A stretch of DNA of 64,000 bases from Helicobacter_J cappadocius (GCF_030686155.1 NZ_JAUPEV010000002.1:62001-126000); one strand, 5' to 3'. Positions 15,606-24,878 are shown, numbered from the stretch's first letter. Numbers and translations are program-made. The notes: a model not told the origin generated them from the sequence alone.

Positions 15606-16598
15606 ATGTTGTTGAGAATAAAAAAATCTTATGAGATAAAAGAGAATCTAGTTACATCAGAAGATATTTACAATGAACGTAGAAATCTACTTAAAAAAAT
15701 GGGGGTTTTAGGACTAGGAAGCGTATTTGGTGTAGATATTTTAGATGCTGAAATAAATCAAACTACAAAAACAATAGAAATTGATAAAAATAAATATTTT
15801 TATGATGTGGATTCAAGATTTATCCAATATCCACTTACGCCATATCAAAAAGCTACTACTTATAATAATTTTTATGAATTTGGAATGCAAAAAGATGATC
15901 CATTTAATCGTGCAAGAGTTCTAAAAACAAGCCCTTGGGATGTGGTTATTGACGGTGAGGTGCAAAAACCTATCAAAATATCACTAGAAGATATTTTAAA
16001 AAGATTTAAACTCCAAGAGAGAATATATCATTTTCGTTGCGTGGAAGCTTGGAGTATGAATATTCCTTGGCTTGGCTTTCAACTAGGGGATTTGATAGAT
16101 TTTGTTAGACCTAAAAGTAATGCTAAATTTGTTTTGTTTGAAACTGTGGTACAAGATAGTATGCCTGCAGTAAAAAACCCTTCCATAGCTGCTTATATAA
16201 AGTTTCCCTATAAAGAGGGTTTGAGATTAGATGAAGCAAAAAATCCTTTAACTATGCTTACAGTGGGAATGTATGGCAAAGTGTTGCCCAATCAAAATGG
16301 TGCTCCGCTAAGGCTAGTAGTTCCGTGGAAATATGGTTTTAAAAATATAAAGTCTATTTCCAGAATCACTTTGGTTGAAAAAATGCCAATTTCTACTTGG
16401 AATAAGCTAGATAGTTCTGAATATGGTTTTTATGCAAATGTTAATCCTGATGTCCCGCATCCTAGATGGTCTCAAGCAAATGAACGCTTCATAGGAGATG
16501 GTTTTTCATTTAATAAAATAGCTACAAAGCCGTTTAACGGGTATGAACAAGAGGTTGCAAAGATGTATGCAGGAATGGATATGAAAAAAAATTATTGA
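15606..16598 (+). CDS. msrP: Protein-methionine-sulfoxide reductase catalytic subunit MsrP (YedY)
   Basis: A periplasmic molybdopterin enzyme of the sulfite-oxidase fold that repairs oxidised methionine in envelope proteins. A twin-arginine signal ERRNLLKKMGVLGLGS begins near residue 25. YHFRCVEAWSMNIPWLGF carries the molybdenum-ligand Cys (about residue 145). The N-terminal extension before the RR pair is about 25 residues, long but usual for YedY. ATG at 15606 is preferred over the GTG directly before it. The haem-binding membrane partner MsrQ (YedZ) normally lies next to it but is absent here; gdhA follows. Confidence 0.92.
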   Translation: MLLRIKKSYEIKENLVTSEDIYNERRNLLKKMGVLGLGSVFGVDILDAEINQTTKTIEIDKNKYFYDVDSRFIQYPLTPYQKATTYNNFYEFGMQKDDPFNRARVLKTSPWDVVIDGEVQKPIKISLEDILKRFKLQERIYHFRCVEAWSMNIPWLGFQLGDLIDFVRPKSNAKFVLFETVVQDSMPAVKNPSIAAYIKFPYKEGLRLDEAKNPLTMLTVGMYGKVLPNQNGAPLRLVVPWKYGFKNIKSISRITLVEKMPISTWNKLDSSEYGFYANVNPDVPHPRWSQANERFIGDGFSFNKIATKPFNGYEQEVAKMYAGMDMKKNY

Positions 16599-16678
16599 CT
16601 TTCAAAACCCTTTGATTCATTTTGCTTTTGTTGCGATACAATCAAATCATATTAAAATTTCAATAAAAGGTAGATGTG

Positions 16679-18025
16679 ATGTATGTGGAGGATATAATCA
16701 AGCAAATAAAAGTGAATTATCCAGATCAACGAGAGTTTCATCAGGCAGTGCAAGAAGTTCTTATTTCTTTGGCTCCAGCTATTGCAAAGCATAAAAAATA
16801 TCAAGATTATGCTATTTTGGAGAGGATGATTATACCTGATAGAGAGATTATTTTTCGTGTGGATTGGGTAAATGATAGGGGAGAAATTCAAGTCAATACA
16901 GGGTATCGAGTAGAATTTAACTCGGCTATAGGTCCATATAAGGGAGGACTTAGATTTCATCCTAGTGTGAATATCGGAATTATCAAATTTTTAGGTTTTG
17001 AACAGGTTCTTAAGAATTCGCTTACTACACTTTCTTTAGGTGGTGGAAAAGGTGGGAGCAATTTTGATCCAAAAGGAAAAAGTGATGCTGAAGTTATGAG
17101 GTTTTGCCAAGCTTTTATGAATGAGTTGTATCGTCATATTGGGGCACATACTGATGTTCCTGCTGGAGATATTGGGGTAGGGGCTAGAGAAATTGGCTAT
17201 CTTTTTGGCCAGTACAAAAAAATAACAAATCGATTTGATGGAGTACTCACTGGTAAGGGGTTAAATTGGGGAGGAAGTTTAGCTAGACCTGAAGCTACCG
17301 GTTATGGTTGTGTATATTTTGCACAAGAGATGCTCAAAGAGAGAGGGGAATCACTTAGTGGAAAAACTTGCACTGTATCAGGGAGTGGAAATGTGGCTAT
17401 ATATACTATAGAAAAACTCTATCAATTGGGAGCAAAACCAGTAACTGCAAGTGATTCTAAAGGAATGATTTATGATGAAAATGGAATTGATTTAGGTTTG
17501 TTGAAAGAAATTAAAGAATACAAAAGAGAAAGTTTGGAGGAATATGCAAAAATAAAGCCCAAATGTAAATACATAAAAATCAGTGATTACAAAGAAGGGA
17601 CGAATGCAGTATGGAACATTCCTTGTTTTGCTGCATTTCCAAGTGCTACAGAAAACGAACTCAATCTTTGTGATGCGAAAAATCTTTTACAAAATGGTTG
17701 CAAGTGTGTAAGTGAAGGTGCAAATATGCCATCTACTCTTGAAGCTATTGATTTATTTTTGAAATCTAAGATATGCTATGGACCGGGCAAAGCAGCAAAT
17801 GCTGGAGGAGTAGCTGTGAGCGGACTTGAAATGGCACAAAATGCGAGTATGCATTCATGGGATTTTGAAAGTGTAGATAATCATTTGCGTTCTATTATGG
17901 AAAACATCTTTGTGAAATCCTCTGAAACTGCTAAAGAATTTGGAGATCCTACTAATCTTGTTTTGGGTTCGAATATAGCAGGGTTTAGAAAAGTTGCAGA
18001 TGCGATGATAGAACAGGGAGTATAA
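16679..18025 (+). CDS. gdhA: Glutamate dehydrogenase (hexameric, probably NADP-dependent)
   Basis: About 448 residues, the length of hexameric bacterial GDH. The substrate site is GPYKGGLRFHPSVN, the catalytic lysine region is LGGGKGGSNFDPKGKS, and HTDVPAGDIGVGAREIGYL follows. The dinucleotide fold is at GKTCTVSGSGNVAIYT. It makes glutamate from 2-oxoglutarate and ammonia. The start is either the ATG given or the GTG one codon earlier; AAAGG lies 8 bases before the ATG. It is a single-gene unit closed by a hairpin at 18024-18046. Confidence 0.95.
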   Translation: MYVEDIIKQIKVNYPDQREFHQAVQEVLISLAPAIAKHKKYQDYAILERMIIPDREIIFRVDWVNDRGEIQVNTGYRVEFNSAIGPYKGGLRFHPSVNIGIIKFLGFEQVLKNSLTTLSLGGGKGGSNFDPKGKSDAEVMRFCQAFMNELYRHIGAHTDVPAGDIGVGAREIGYLFGQYKKITNRFDGVLTGKGLNWGGSLARPEATGYGCVYFAQEMLKERGESLSGKTCTVSGSGNVAIYTIEKLYQLGAKPVTASDSKGMIYDENGIDLGLLKEIKEYKRESLEEYAKIKPKCKYIKISDYKEGTNAVWNIPCFAAFPSATENELNLCDAKNLLQNGCKCVSEGANMPSTLEAIDLFLKSKICYGPGKAANAGGVAVSGLEMAQNASMHSWDFESVDNHLRSIMENIFVKSSETAKEFGDPTNLVLGSNIAGFRKVADAMIEQGV

Positions 18026-18046
18026 ATTTTACATGAAGTAAAATTT
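18024..18046 (+). terminator. Hairpin at the gdhA stop
   Basis: AAATTTTAC (18024-18032) and GTAAAATTT (18038-18046) pair perfectly around a 5-base loop, and T-rich sequence follows. The stem begins inside the stop codon. Confidence 0.55.
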
Positions 18047-18132
18047 TATATATTTTAATATACATTTTATTTTTTATTTTTTATTTTTTTGATATGCTTG
18101 ATAATATAGAATAAAAACTTGAGGAGAATGTA

Positions 18133-18693
18133 TTGTTACTTCCGAAATGGGAAGAGGGTTATAGTGTTGATAATGAAATGATTGACATGCAGCATAAAAA
18201 ACTTTTTGATTTGGCACAGAAGGCCTATTTGATGGTGAATCATTCTGTATCAAAAGATGAGATCAAGGAAGTTTTGAGAGAGTTTTTTGAATATATGCGC
18301 GATCACTTCAAAGATGAAGAAGATTATATGATTTCTATTGGTTATCCTAGGCTAGATGAACATAAAAGACTTCATCGTCAAATCATCGCTGATTTTTCTG
18401 AATGTGTCAAAGAGATTCATTCTGCAAATGATCTGAAAGAAAAAATCGGAGTGATTGCTAAAGAGTGGCTTTTGCAGCATATTCTCAAAGAAGATATGCT
18501 CATAAGACGCTATTGTAAAGAGAGGATGTTTGTCCAAAGGGATTTAGGTATTTCTGTAGAAAAATATGAATACATCTGTTCTTGTAAAGGGAAGATTCAC
18601 GAAGTTCCTCCCAATATTCATGAAAAAATACAACACCAAAATGCAAAGTTTATTTGTCGATTTTGCAAACAAATTCTTCGATTAAAACATTGA
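18133..18693 (+). CDS. Bacteriohemerythrin with a C-terminal four-cysteine extension
   Basis: 186 residues. Residues 5-128 are a hemerythrin domain with all seven di-iron ligands: His21, His58, Glu62, His77, His81, His116 and Asp121. Such proteins bind O2 reversibly; in Campylobacter related proteins protect Fe-S enzymes from oxygen. The last 45 residues are extra and carry Cys149, Cys151, Cys175 and Cys178 (ICSCKGK and ICRFCKQ), which look like a zinc or Fe-S site. The start is TTG, chosen for GAGGAG six bases upstream; the ATG five bases earlier is out of frame. It is a single gene between gdhA and the convergent ABC permease. Confidence 0.88.
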   Translation: MLLPKWEEGYSVDNEMIDMQHKKLFDLAQKAYLMVNHSVSKDEIKEVLREFFEYMRDHFKDEEDYMISIGYPRLDEHKRLHRQIIADFSECVKEIHSANDLKEKIGVIAKEWLLQHILKEDMLIRRYCKERMFVQRDLGISVEKYEYICSCKGKIHEVPPNIHEKIQHQNAKFICRFCKQILRLKH

Positions 18694-18694
18694 T

Positions 18695-19480
18695 TCACTC
18701 TAATTCTAATTTATTTTTTATCAAATATCGTGCTATTGCATATATTACAAGCAATTCAATTGTATTGATAAGGATTTGTATTCCATAACCTTGTGTATAA
18801 AGAAGTGAATCATTCATTGCAAATATAGAGTTATAAAAGTCTCTAAGATTGGGCACAAAAATCGAAAATTGATTTTTGATGATTTCTAAAATAATCTGCA
18901 AAGCTATGAATATTAAAATCCCTATCATTAGGCGGTATTTTTTGATTTTGCCAATATTTAATATTCCAAGAACAAGTAAAAATTTGACCAGAAATAGAGC
19001 TATCCAAACCAAAAAATTTACATATGCCAAAAAAGTCCAAAAAGGATGAGAGAGAATCCCGGCGATAAATTGTCTAAAAAACATATCCAACATTCCGTAG
19101 TGATTCCAAAAGGTATTTATATATAGAGTTATAGCTAGTAAAATTGAGCTAAAAGCTATCCAAAAAACATTAATAAGGATTTTTGGAATCAATATTTCAT
19201 CGATTTTTAGAGGCAGAGAAAAAGTTAGATACCCCTGAAGGGAAAACATTTTTTTGTTGATAGAATCTAAAACCGCCAGAATAATAAATGCAAACCACAG
19301 GAAACCACTCACAATTAAAGTGATGAAACAGATCATATTTATAATATCTGAAGCAAAATATTTTGCATATTCAGTTTGCGAAAAAAACCCCATTCCTAAA
19401 ATGGAGAGACACACTAATATATCAATGAATAAAATTCCAAGATAATTGTCTAAAAAATCATATTTGAAAATTTTTCTCAT
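18695..19480 (-). CDS. ABC transporter permease subunit
   Basis: 261 residues with about six hydrophobic segments (around 16-36, 44-68, 101-121, 140-165, 180-198 and 235-252), typical of the permease of a small ABC-2 type exporter. It starts within the last four bases of the ATPase gene (ATGA overlap), so the two form one transporter. No periplasmic binding protein is present, which fits export or a membrane-stress role. The substrate is unknown. Confidence 0.82.
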   Translation of the reverse strand: MRKIFKYDFLDNYLGILFIDILVCLSILGMGFFSQTEYAKYFASDIINMICFITLIVSGFLWFAFIILAVLDSINKKMFSLQGYLTFSLPLKIDEILIPKILINVFWIAFSSILLAITLYINTFWNHYGMLDMFFRQFIAGILSHPFWTFLAYVNFLVWIALFLVKFLLVLGILNIGKIKKYRLMIGILIFIALQIILEIIKNQFSIFVPNLRDFYNSIFAMNDSLLYTQGYGIQILINTIELLVIYAIARYLIKNKLELE

Positions 19481-20175
19481 CTAAAACTCCCCTTAAATGC
19501 TTCTTCTAAATTTGAGTAGTTTTTTCTGACTTCGCTAGTATCACCGAATTTGATGATGCTACCTTCTTTGATGAAAATACACATATCAACATATTTTTCA
19601 ACATCAGATACCAAGTGCGTAGAGATAATTACACTTGATTGTGGATTGCGATTTTGTAAGATCAAATCAAATATTTCTTGACGAGCTAGTGGATCCACAC
19701 CTGCAATCGGTTCGTCAAAGAGATAAAGCTTCGCATTTCTACAAAGAGTTGTTATGAGTTGTAGTTTTTCTTTTGTTCCTTTTGATAGAGATTTGAAAGA
19801 TTTATCCAAGGGGATATGAAATTGTTCTAGGAGCATTAATGATTTTGAGTATTGAAAATCTTCAAAAAAATCTTCAAAAAAATCCAAAATTTTTCGAGCT
19901 TCCCATTTTTCATTCAAATAACTTGTATCAGGTAGATAAGAAATAATTTTTTTGCTTTCAATCCCTAGTTTGTGACCATCGATGAGGATTTTACCATCAT
20001 ATTGACTTAAAAGATTGGCTAATATTTTTATGAGTGTTGTTTTTCCTGCACCATTAGGACCTAATAGACCAATGATTTTATTTGCAGGAAGTTCTAGATT
20101 GATATCATGTAATGTTTCAATTCCGACGTAGCTCTTTGTGAGATGTTGTATGCTTAATAAACTTGAATTGTTCAT
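19477..20175 (-). CDS. ABC transporter ATP-binding protein
   Basis: 232 residues, one ABC domain. Walker A is GPNGAGKTTLIK at about residues 38-49, the signature is SKGTKEKLQL, Walker B is LYLFDEPIAGVD, and the switch His lies in ISTHLVSD. The relaxed signature LSKGTKEK rather than LSGGQ is common in the YtrB-like exporters that are often paired with a GntR regulator, though no regulator gene lies here. It overlaps the dehydrogenase gene before it and the permease gene after it by four bases each. Confidence 0.9.
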   Translation of the reverse strand: MNNSSLLSIQHLTKSYVGIETLHDINLELPANKIIGLLGPNGAGKTTLIKILANLLSQYDGKILIDGHKLGIESKKIISYLPDTSYLNEKWEARKILDFFEDFFEDFQYSKSLMLLEQFHIPLDKSFKSLSKGTKEKLQLITTLCRNAKLYLFDEPIAGVDPLARQEIFDLILQNRNPQSSVIISTHLVSDVEKYVDMCIFIKEGSIIKFGDTSEVRKNYSNLEEAFKGSFR

Positions 20176-21107
20176 AAAGTTCCTTGCACAAAAGTTTTTA
20201 TATTTTCAATCACCATTTTAATCAAGGTTTCTCTAGCATTTCCATATGCCCAAGCAATATGTGGCGTGAGTATCATTTTCTCTTGAATTGATGGATTTAA
20301 GAAAGGATGATTTTTATCCATAGGTTCTTTTTCTAGTACATCTGTTGCAAAATATATATTTTTTGACTGTAAGGTCATGGCTATGTCAGACTCATTTACA
20401 ATACCGCCACGACCAACATTAATAAGGATAGCATTTTCTTTGAGTAAGGAAAGTTCTTTTTTGCAGATGAGGTTTTTAGTATTTTCGTTTAAAGGTGCAT
20501 GGATGGAGATAATATCACTCTCTTCAAGTAGATTTTTAAGAGGTTTTTGGAGATAGGTCTTATCGAGATTTTTTCCGCTTGTGGAAGCATAACTAATATT
20601 TGCACCAAAAGCCCCTGCAAGTGACGCCACTTTTTTGCCAATGCTACCGAGCCCTATAATACCCCATTTTTTTCCATCAAGCTCGTTTAAACCCCCATTG
20701 ATGTGCATAAAAACATCGCTTTTGCACCATTGAGCACTTTTGCAATAGTGATCATAATAATCTAATTTTGAAAGAAGATTTAATGCTAATGTCAAAGTAT
20801 GTTGTGCAACACTATTTGTGGAATATCCAGCAACATTTTTGACTACGATACCTTTTTCTTGTGCTGTTTTCATATCAATAATATTAGTCCCAGTGGCTGT
20901 TACGCAGATAAGTTTGAGCTTAGGAAGTTTTTGTAATACGGAAGCGTCAAGTACGACTTTATTTGTCAAGATAATATCGGCATCTTGAGATCTTGTGAGA
21001 GTTTCTTCAGGTGTGGTTGTTTGGTAGATTTTGAACTCACCAAATTTTTCTATTGGACTTAAATCGCACTCGCCTAGTGTTTTTGCATCTAAAATAACTA
21101 TTTTCAT
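20172..21107 (-). CDS. D-2-hydroxyacid dehydrogenase (HP0096-like)
   Basis: 311 residues from the ATG at 21107, which has GAGGAGA five bases upstream; the open frame extends 47 codons further but that part has no protein-like character. The NAD fold is GKKWGIIGLGSIGKKVA, and the catalytic Arg, Glu and His fall in INVGRGGIVNE, the VLEKEP segment and LTPHIAWAYG. The family covers glycerate, lactate and related 2-hydroxyacid dehydrogenases; the HP0096 relative is often labelled phosphoglycerate dehydrogenase, but serA lies elsewhere in this window, so another substrate is more likely. It heads a run with the ABC transporter genes. Confidence 0.87.
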   Translation of the reverse strand: MKIVILDAKTLGECDLSPIEKFGEFKIYQTTTPEETLTRSQDADIILTNKVVLDASVLQKLPKLKLICVTATGTNIIDMKTAQEKGIVVKNVAGYSTNSVAQHTLTLALNLLSKLDYYDHYCKSAQWCKSDVFMHINGGLNELDGKKWGIIGLGSIGKKVASLAGAFGANISYASTSGKNLDKTYLQKPLKNLLEESDIISIHAPLNENTKNLICKKELSLLKENAILINVGRGGIVNESDIAMTLQSKNIYFATDVLEKEPMDKNHPFLNPSIQEKMILTPHIAWAYGNARETLIKMVIENIKTFVQGTL

Positions 21108-21247
21108 ATTCTCTCCTCTATTTTGGCGTGGATTTTTATATAATAGCATAGTTAGTTTTATAAAAGGAATTGTGTGCAAACAAACAAAAAAATCATTATT
21201 ATCGCTAGATCTTGGAGAACAATAATAGAACAGGTAGAGATAAGGCA

Positions 21248-21712
21248 ATGACAGAAAAAATAAAATTCACTTATCTGCAAAAACTTCTTATAAAATGGCA
21301 AACTCGTTCTCTTGGACCAAAAATCGATACATTAATGCTCGTACTTTCAGTGCTTGTTTATATGGGCAGACCTAATTTAGAAGCTCAGTTTGAACAAGCT
21401 AGAATTATTATCTCTAAAATGGTCAAACCATCAAATTTGGCTTCAAAAATTTTTGATAGAATTGTGATTTGTGTATCTGATTATGCAAGAGATGAAAAAC
21501 TCTACATGCAAGATAGAGATCGTGCTTTCAATGCTGTTGTTCAAGATATTCAGTTTTATTCTATCGTGCTTGATATTCTCAAAGATAAGGGTTATGAAAC
21601 TCAAAGAGATATTATTCGTTCGGTTATTCAAAAAGCATATGACGAGGAATACATTATTAGTAATGAAAATAAACGGATGTTAGAGTATCAAGAGCGAACA
21701 TTTAGGCAATAA
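21248..21712 (+). CDS. Conserved hypothetical protein, all-helical
   Basis: 154 residues from the ATG at 21248; an upstream TTG at 21212 would add 12 residues that look non-coding. No signal peptide or clear membrane span is seen. The sequence is helical and charged (DIQFYSIVLDILKDKGYETQRDIIRSVIQ). I do not recognise a family. It lies 96 bases before rplM, so it could be the first gene of the ribosomal unit or separate from it. Confidence 0.7.
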   Translation: MTEKIKFTYLQKLLIKWQTRSLGPKIDTLMLVLSVLVYMGRPNLEAQFEQARIIISKMVKPSNLASKIFDRIVICVSDYARDEKLYMQDRDRAFNAVVQDIQFYSIVLDILKDKGYETQRDIIRSVIQKAYDEEYIISNENKRMLEYQERTFRQ

Positions 21713-21758
21713 TTATATAAAATATTTCTTAAATTAAGCTATTTATAAGATATTGAGC

Positions 21759-21766
21759 TATAGAAT
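21759..21766 (+). promoter_or_regulatory. Possible -10 region of rplM-rpsI
   Basis: TATAGAAT lies 42 bases before the rplM start in AT-rich sequence. It is one base away from a simple TATAAT pattern, so the call is weak. Confidence 0.3.
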
Positions 21767-21808
21767 ACCAAGTTTTAAATTTATATAGATTAATAAAAGG
21801 CAACAAAT

Positions 21809-22234
21809 ATGGACATAACAAAAACTGCTAAAATTAGCGAAATAAAACGTGATTGGGTTGTTTTAGATGCAAAAGATAAAACATTTGGTCGTTTGATTAC
21901 AGAAGTGGCTACGATTTTGAGAGGCAAACATAAGCCTTGCTACACTCCTAATGTAGATTGTGGTGATTTTGTTATTATCATCAATGCTACTGAGGTAAAA
22001 TTTTCTGGAATGAAGCTTGAGGATAAAGAGTACTTTACTCATTCAGGATATTTTGGAAGCACCAAGAGTAAAACTCTTAAGGAAATGCTAGATAAGTCTC
22101 CTGAAAAGCTTTATCATCTTGCTGTTAGGGGCATGTTACCAAAGACAAAATTAGGCAGAGCAATGATTAAGAAGCTAAAAGTGTATAAGGGTAGCGAACA
22201 TCCTCATACAGCCCAAACTACAAAAAGTAAATAA
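21809..22234 (+). CDS. rplM: 50S ribosomal protein L13
   Basis: 141 residues, the standard size. Conserved blocks are RDWVVLDAKDKTFGRL, ILRGKHKPCYTPNVDCGD and AVRGMLPKTKLGRAM, followed by LKVYKGSEHPH. It is followed 11 bases later by rpsI, the usual bacterial pair in the L13-S9 operon. Confidence 0.98.
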   Translation: MDITKTAKISEIKRDWVVLDAKDKTFGRLITEVATILRGKHKPCYTPNVDCGDFVIIINATEVKFSGMKLEDKEYFTHSGYFGSTKSKTLKEMLDKSPEKLYHLAVRGMLPKTKLGRAMIKKLKVYKGSEHPHTAQTTKSK

Positions 22235-22245
22235 AGGAATTATCA

Positions 22246-22635
22246 ATGGCAAAAATTTATGCAACAGGGAAGAGAAAAACAGCAATAGCAAAAGTTTGGC
22301 TTACTAATGGAACTGGAAAAATGACTATCAATAATCAGACTTTAAATGATTGGCTTGGTGGACATGAAGCTATCAAAATGAAAGTGATGCAACCCCTGAT
22401 TCTTACCAAACAGGATAAGTCTGTGGATATTATAGCTGTTACTTTGGGAGGAGGCTATTCCGCTCAAGCAGAAGCATTAAGACATGGAATTTCTAAGGCA
22501 TTGAATGCTTATGACTTAGCATTTAGAGCGATTTTAAAACCCAAAGGTTTGCTCACAAGAGATTCAAGAGTAGTTGAAAGAAAAAAATATGGAAAGAAAA
22601 AAGCTAGAAGAAGCCCACAATTCTCAAAAAGATAA
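22246..22635 (+). CDS. rpsI: 30S ribosomal protein S9
   Basis: 129 residues. GKRKTAIAKVWL at the start, RHGISKAL in the middle and the C-terminal ARRSPQFSKR tail (which reaches the P-site tRNA) are all present. It ends the L13-S9 operon, with a terminator eight bases after the stop. Confidence 0.98.
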   Translation: MAKIYATGKRKTAIAKVWLTNGTGKMTINNQTLNDWLGGHEAIKMKVMQPLILTKQDKSVDIIAVTLGGGYSAQAEALRHGISKALNAYDLAFRAILKPKGLLTRDSRVVERKKYGKKKARRSPQFSKR

Positions 22636-22642
22636 TTTTTTG

Positions 22643-22674
22643 GATACAAGAGTCTTGCAAAGGACTTTTGTATC
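22643..22674 (+). terminator. Terminator of the rplM-rpsI operon
   Basis: GATACAAGAGTC (22643-22654) pairs with GACTTTTGTATC (22663-22674) with one G-T wobble over 12 bp. T-containing sequence follows, but not a long T-run. Confidence 0.75.
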
Positions 22675-22828
22675 TTTATCCTCTAACCACAAGCCCCTAA
22701 AAATCTCCTCAGTATTTATCAGGCAATTTTTGTTCTTTTAATTTATTTTTCTATTCGTTTTTGTTTGTTTTTTGGTAATGTTTTTGAATATTGTAAGGTT
22801 TCTTAATCGCTTGATTATAGAATAAGGC

Positions 22829-22834
22829 TATAAT
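22829..22834 (+). promoter_or_regulatory. -10 box of the MATE-HAD operon
   Basis: TATAAT, 26 bases before the MATE ATG; AGGTGA follows as ribosome-binding site. The rest of the 225-base gap after rpsI shows only the terminator and AT-rich sequence. Confidence 0.55.
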
Positions 22835-22860
22835 TCAAATATCTAATAATAGGTGATTTT

Positions 22861-24246
22861 ATGTTCAGTATCGATCTAAGAAATGACTCTATAAAAAAGT
22901 TATTTTTTTATTATTTTATTCCTTCTTTGTGTGCGATGATTGCACTTTCAACTTATTCTACTGTAGATGGGATTTTTGTAGGTAAAAAACTCGGCGAAAA
23001 CGCTCTTGCTGCAGTGAGTATTTGTTGGCCAGTTTTTCCTATTTTGATTGCTTATGAACTACTTTTTGGACTTGGTGCAGCTTCAATAACTTCATATTTT
23101 TTGGGAAAAAATGAAGTTCATAGGGCTAGATTGATCTTTAGTTCGGTATTTTATTTTGTGATCCTAAGCTCTTTTGCTATTGGCGTAATTCTTTACTTTT
23201 TTGTAGATGAAATTGCTATTTTGTTGGGTAGTAGTGAAATTCTCAAACCCCTAGTTGTAGAATATTTGAAGGTGATTTTTTTAGGATCTGTTGTAATGGT
23301 TTTACATCCTCTGTGTGATGTTTTTGCGATCAATGATAAACAGCCTATTTTAGCAATGAGTGCTATGATAATCGGATCTTTTATGAATATCATCTTGAAT
23401 TATTTATTCTTATTTGTTTTTGAGTTTGGTATCTATGGAAGTGCGTTAGCAACAATTTTAGGACATGGAATAGGTTTTCTAGTGCTTTTTCAACATTTTT
23501 TATTTAAAAGAGGAAAATTATATTTTATTCCTCGTTTTAGTTTCTCTGCGGTTATTTCATCTGCAAAAAGCGGTATTCCTCAGTGTGTTTCTGAACTCAG
23601 TGCAGCGATTGTTATGATAATGTTTAATGCTACCATAATGTCCATAGCCGGAGAAAGGGGTGTTACAATCTATGGGATCATTATGTATAGTGGAATTATA
23701 TTCTTCACCATTTTACTTTCTATAGCACAGGGGATTCAACCTATTGCTAGTTTTAGTTATGGTGCTGGAAATATGAAGCGAGTAAAAAGTATTTTTGTTT
23801 TTAGTCTCAGTGTTTCCTTGGGAATTGCGATTATGATTTATCTAGTTTTTTATGGGTTTGATAAATATCTCGTGAAGTTATTTTTAAGATCAGATTTTTC
23901 TCTCACAGATCCTTATTTGCTCACAGATACTACAAAAGCCATGAGTGTTTATTATTTAGGATATATTTTTCTTGGAATCAATATTGTCTCAGCAATATTT
24001 TTTCAATCTGTCCAGAGAACAAAAAGTTCGTTTATTATTACGATTTGCTATACGCTAGTTTTTCTTGTTGCATTACTACCTTTTTTGAGTAAAAAATATG
24101 GTATGGAGGGGATTTGGATGGCTTATCCTATTTCGCAATTATTAGCTTTTTTAGTTGTTATTGTGGTGGTATGGTATGAAATAAAATGTGGCATATTTTC
24201 AGGAAAAATCGCAGGAGGTGATTCTTTATGGCAAAGAAAAAAATAA
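22861..24246 (+). CDS. MATE family efflux transporter
   Basis: 461 residues with about 12 membrane spans in two similar halves. The opening LFFYYFIPSLCAMIALSTYS, followed by TVDGIFVGKKLGENALAAVS, is characteristic of MATE cation-drug antiporters. Members use Na+ or H+ gradients to expel organic cations. It overlaps the HAD phosphatase gene by 19 bases, so the two are co-expressed. The substrate is unknown. Confidence 0.93.
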   Translation: MFSIDLRNDSIKKLFFYYFIPSLCAMIALSTYSTVDGIFVGKKLGENALAAVSICWPVFPILIAYELLFGLGAASITSYFLGKNEVHRARLIFSSVFYFVILSSFAIGVILYFFVDEIAILLGSSEILKPLVVEYLKVIFLGSVVMVLHPLCDVFAINDKQPILAMSAMIIGSFMNIILNYLFLFVFEFGIYGSALATILGHGIGFLVLFQHFLFKRGKLYFIPRFSFSAVISSAKSGIPQCVSELSAAIVMIMFNATIMSIAGERGVTIYGIIMYSGIIFFTILLSIAQGIQPIASFSYGAGNMKRVKSIFVFSLSVSLGIAIMIYLVFYGFDKYLVKLFLRSDFSLTDPYLLTDTTKAMSVYYLGYIFLGINIVSAIFFQSVQRTKSSFIITICYTLVFLVALLPFLSKKYGMEGIWMAYPISQLLAFLVVIVVVWYEIKCGIFSGKIAGGDSLWQRKK

Positions 24247-24878
24247 TCTTATTTGACTTAGATGGGACATTGATTGACTCTACGGATGCTATTTATGATA
24301 GTTTCTGTTTTTCTTGCCAAAAAAATGGACTTGATATTCCACCTCTTGAAGAAGTAAAAAAAACAATCGGGCACACATTAGATGATATGTTTGCCTATTT
24401 TGGTGCCGATAAAGAAAAATTATGTTTTTTTAGGGATTCTTATAGAGAATTTTATCTAAAGGTTTTTTTAGAAAAAACAGAAATGCTACCCAATGCTACA
24501 GATTCTATTAAGCTAGCTAGTGAATTTGCTAAACTTGGCATTGTTACCACAAAAACATCAAAACGTTCTAGAGAGCTTTTAGAGTATTTGGGTGTTTTAA
24601 AATATTTTCAGATTGTAATTGGCATAGAAGATGTACAATTTCCTAAGCCACATAAAGAACCTATTTTGAATGCAAAAAATAAAATTGATACTAATATTCC
24701 TCTCTCAGATATATTTATGGTAGGAGATACTCCTCTTGATGCTAGATCGGCTATAGATGCAGGGGTGCATCCTATAGGTGTAAAATGTGGATATGGCGTA
24801 TATGAAGATTTATGCAAGTTGTGCGAAAATGTTTTTGAAGATTCGCTAGAGGCAGTCAAATTTATCAGCACTTTTTAA
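24228..24878 (+). CDS. HAD-superfamily phosphatase (phosphoglycolate phosphatase-like)
   Basis: 216 residues. Motif I FDLDGTLIDS (nucleophile Asp10, Asp12), motif II IVTTKTSKRS and motif IV FMVGDTPLDARSAIDAG are clear; a helical cap lies between residues 20 and 85. This arrangement fits Gph/PGP-type HAD enzymes, but the substrate is not fixed by sequence. It starts within the end of the MATE gene. Confidence 0.9.
   Translation: MAKKKIILFDLDGTLIDSTDAIYDSFCFSCQKNGLDIPPLEEVKKTIGHTLDDMFAYFGADKEKLCFFRDSYREFYLKVFLEKTEMLPNATDSIKLASEFAKLGIVTTKTSKRSRELLEYLGVLKYFQIVIGIEDVQFPKPHKEPILNAKNKIDTNIPLSDIFMVGDTPLDARSAIDAGVHPIGVKCGYGVYEDLCKLCENVFEDSLEAVKFISTF

Noticed and set aside
20172..21248. Longer dehydrogenase starting at 21248
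   Set aside because: The first 47 codons are not protein-like and lie in the divergent promoter region; the ATG at 21107 has a proper ribosome-binding site.
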